Source of the DNA: Sphingobacterium hungaricum
Lineage (GTDB): Bacteria > Bacteroidota > Bacteroidia > Sphingobacteriales > Sphingobacteriaceae
DNA: 64,000 bases
Assembly: GCF_015210005.1 (NCBI RefSeq)
Contig: NZ_MU158698.1
Span: forward strand, 186,001 to 250,000
Direction of reading: 5' to 3'
The notes below the pieces were generated by a model. The model searched no databases. It had not been told where the DNA came from and saw only the letters and a program-made list of their open reading frames with translations. Positions 62,112 through 64,000 of this stretch are shown piece after piece (position 1 is the stretch's first letter; each line of letters opens with the position of its first letter). A program made the translations under genes and the position numbers.

Positions 62112-63362
62112 TTATACTGTTTCTATTTTATTTTCTACTTTTTCGTTCTTAAAGAAAATTAAGAACAAAAGAAATACTACAAATGCAATTCCTGCAGGAA
62201 CTAACCATACTTGTTGCCAGAAAGCACCAACATCCGTTGCTTTGATATCCGCATACATCGTTCCTATGTAACCTGCTACCCAGAATCCAATTAACTGACC
62301 AACTCCATAAGTTGCCAATGTAATCAATCCTTGCGCAGCACTTTTATATTTTATACCTGCTTTCGAATCCGTATAGATTTGACCTGACACGAAAAAGAAA
62401 TCATAACAAATACCGTGTAATGCAATACCGATCAACAACATGTACATTCCAGAACCTGCGTCGCCATAAGCGAACAACAAATAACGGATAGACCATGCCA
62501 ACATACCGATTAAGATGGTATTCTTAAATCCAAAACGAGTGAAGAAAACCGGAAGCAACAACAAACATAACGCTTCAGAAATCTGTCCGATGGTCATGAA
62601 ACCTGTTACGTTCTCCATGCCGACCTCACCTAAGAAGTTGTTGGCATTTTGGTAATAGAACGCTAAAGGAATACAGATAAGAATCGAAGAGATAAAGAAT
62701 ACTAAAAAGTTTCTGTCTTTCAACAGCTTAACAGCATCCAGTCCAATAATTGATGCAAATGATGGTTTTTCCGAAGAATCGATTTTTGTCGGAGGAGTTT
62801 TAGGTAGCGTAAAACTGAACAATCCTAAAATCAACGAGCCGATAGCCGCCATTAGAAATGTGTTTTTCAGCAAGCCTTCTGCTACGCCTTCGTTTGAATC
62901 CCAATGGAATAAAAACGAGATACTCAAACCCGCTACGATCCAACCAATTGTACCCCAAATACGAATATTTGAGAATTGTTTTTCTGGATTAGTCAATTGT
63001 CTGAATGATACCGAGTTTACCAAAGCCAAAGTCGGCATAAATAAAATCATGTAAGCAAATACGTACGGGAAGAAGGTCGTGATATCCGTCGCTTGGTACA
63101 TCAAGTACATTAGCACTGCACCAATCAGGTGCAAGACTCCTAAAATACGTTCTGCATTAAAAAAGCGATCGGCAATCATTCCGATAATAAACGGGGCAAT
63201 AATAGCTCCCCAAGATTGAGTTGAAAATACATTCGCAATTTCAAAATCAGACGCATTTAAATTTACTGGAAGAAATCTTCCTAACGTTACAAACCATGCT
63301 CCCCAAATGAAAAATTCCAGGAACATCATAAGTGAAAGTTTGAACTTTATTGATGATGACAT
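62112..63362 (-). CDS. MFS transporter, nucleoside:H+ symporter (NupG)-like
   Basis: A 416-residue inner-membrane transporter with about 12 hydrophobic segments. The N-terminal LSLMMFLEFFIWGAWFVTLGRFL and AIIAPFIIGMIADRFF are typical of the NupG/XapB-type MFS group. In Bacteroidota such genes often sit with sugar oxidoreductases, so the substrate here is likely a sugar or keto-sugar rather than a nucleoside. That is inference from context. It starts the part of the operon containing the GMC and Gfo/Idh genes. Confidence 0.85.
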   Translation of the reverse strand: MSSSIKFKLSLMMFLEFFIWGAWFVTLGRFLPVNLNASDFEIANVFSTQSWGAIIAPFIIGMIADRFFNAERILGVLHLIGAVLMYLMYQATDITTFFPYVFAYMILFMPTLALVNSVSFRQLTNPEKQFSNIRIWGTIGWIVAGLSISFLFHWDSNEGVAEGLLKNTFLMAAIGSLILGLFSFTLPKTPPTKIDSSEKPSFASIIGLDAVKLLKDRNFLVFFISSILICIPLAFYYQNANNFLGEVGMENVTGFMTIGQISEALCLLLLPVFFTRFGFKNTILIGMLAWSIRYLLFAYGDAGSGMYMLLIGIALHGICYDFFFVSGQIYTDSKAGIKYKSAAQGLITLATYGVGQLIGFWVAGYIGTMYADIKATDVGAFWQQVWLVPAGIAFVVFLLFLIFFKNEKVENKIETV

Positions 63363-63444
63363 AAGTGAGGTTTATTTATTTTTCTGATGCTAAATATATA
63401 AATAAATTTATGATTTATAAAGAATCGCTAAAAGCTTTTAGTAT

Positions 63445-64000
63445 TTAGAAGTTGTCCACTTCACGGTATGCAGCGACCAAAACATCCTCACCCTCTTTGC
63501 CTTGCTTCGACATTCCGTGTTCCATGCCCACAATTCCCGTATATCCTTTTTCGTGTAACCATTTGAATACATTCTTATAATTGATCTCTCCGGTCGTCGG
63601 TTCCCGTCTTCCAGGGTTGTCGCCAACTTGAATATAAGCAATCTCACTCCAGCATTGATTCATTAAATTAATCAAGTTTCCTTCGTTCTTTTGCTGGTGA
63701 TACGCATCGTATAAAATCTTACATGACGGGCTGTTTACGGCTCTGCAGATTTCGTATCCTTGGTCAGCAAATCTTAAAAACAAATCCGGAGTATCGCTTA
63801 ATGGCTCTAATACCATTGCGATGCCATGCGGTTCGAAAATCTCGGCTCCACGCTTAAGCGCTTCAATAACATTTGCAGTTTGTATGCCGATTGGCAAATT
63901 GCGCTGATAATCGCCAGGAACTACAGTAACCCATTTCGCGTTCGTACGTTTAGCAATCTCTACTGAATCTTTACAGCCTTTTAAAAAGATATCGACGAAT
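63445..64000 (-). CDS. Sugar phosphate isomerase/epimerase, TIM barrel (partial)
   Basis: The C-terminal 185 residues of a xylose-isomerase-like TIM-barrel protein; the 5' end lies beyond the right edge of the window. The frame stays open to base 64000. It includes KWVTVVPGDYQRN, the metal-site patterns MVLEPL, LYDAYHQQ, IAYIQVGDNPGRREPTTGEINY and VGMEHGMS, as in hydroxypyruvate isomerase/epimerase relatives. It is probably the first or second gene of the sugar-oxidation operon. It may act on a 3-keto sugar intermediate. Confidence 0.85.
   Translation of the reverse strand, partial: FVDIFLKGCKDSVEIAKRTNAKWVTVVPGDYQRNLPIGIQTANVIEALKRGAEIFEPHGIAMVLEPLSDTPDLFLRFADQGYEICRAVNSPSCKILYDAYHQQKNEGNLINLMNQCWSEIAYIQVGDNPGRREPTTGEINYKNVFKWLHEKGYTGIVGMEHGMSKQGKEGEDVLVAAYREVDNF

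Noticed and set aside
1..64000. Mobile elements, prophage, tRNA, rRNA or CRISPR
   Set aside because: No transposase, integrase, phage gene, cloverleaf or rRNA-like stretch was recognised by reading the window. A tRNA or Rfam scan could still find something small.

Overview
The window looks like chromosomal DNA from a member of the Bacteroidota, most likely the family Sphingobacteriaceae (Sphingobacterium/Pedobacter-like). The reasons are AT-rich DNA, two SusC/SusD pairs, a type IX secretion plug protein, Bacteroidota-type promoters (a TAnnTTTG -7 element), many DUF families typical of that phylum, and weak or absent Shine-Dalgarno sequences. I saw no rRNA, tRNA, CRISPR array, insertion sequence or prophage.

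Layout. 1-20.5 kb is mostly housekeeping: mazG; a class C-like serine hydrolase; a hisG-hisD operon preceded by a histidine-rich leader peptide; a fatty acid desaturase; two cold-shock-domain genes; mqnE-phosphatase-mqnA for futalosine-route menaquinone synthesis; an MsbA-like ABC exporter; an aminotransferase-tyrA-GNAT operon; a DAACS symporter; a ferredoxin divergent from a LuxC-like acyl-CoA reductase; a small protein with ftsE; and grpE-dnaJ behind a sigma-54-like promoter with ACTGACA repeats. rlmF follows at 20.7-21.6 kb.

21.9-40.0 kb is the main accessory region: eleven co-directional genes for surface or outer-membrane proteins. The order is susC-susD-FAS1/discoidin-DUF5007-like, then susC-susD-FAS1-TIG/propeller-phosphatase-like/LamG-DUF1735/discoidin-PKD/discoidin. 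It contains no recognisable glycoside hydrolase, polysaccharide lyase, peptidase, sigma/anti-sigma pair or hybrid two-component regulator. The only enzyme-like protein has apparently lost its catalytic residues. The locus looks like a capture-and-import system for an unknown ligand, assembled from two SusCD-FAS1 modules.

40.2-58.3 kb holds glmM, a PAP2 phosphatase coupled to a ZIP metal transporter, a MarR regulator divergent from feoA-feoB plus a 50-residue Cys-rich Feo partner, the T9SS plug protein, an amino acid permease, a DUF1543 protein, a class A beta-lactamase-like hydrolase, a lipoprotein resembling cholesterol-dependent cytolysins without their membrane-binding domain 4, kdsA-recQ divergent from kdsD, a DUF1573 protein, an aminotransferase and a small coiled-coil protein. 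58.4-64 kb is a minus-strand sugar-oxidation operon (sugar isomerase/epimerase, MFS transporter, GMC oxidoreductase, Gfo/Idh/MocA oxidoreductase, gluconate-2-dehydrogenase subunit 3-like protein). It resembles glucoside 3-dehydrogenase / 3-keto-sugar loci and runs off the right edge.

The strongest candidates for undescribed biology are the enzyme-free twin SusCD locus with its phosphatase-like pseudoenzyme, and the short cytolysin-like lipoprotein.
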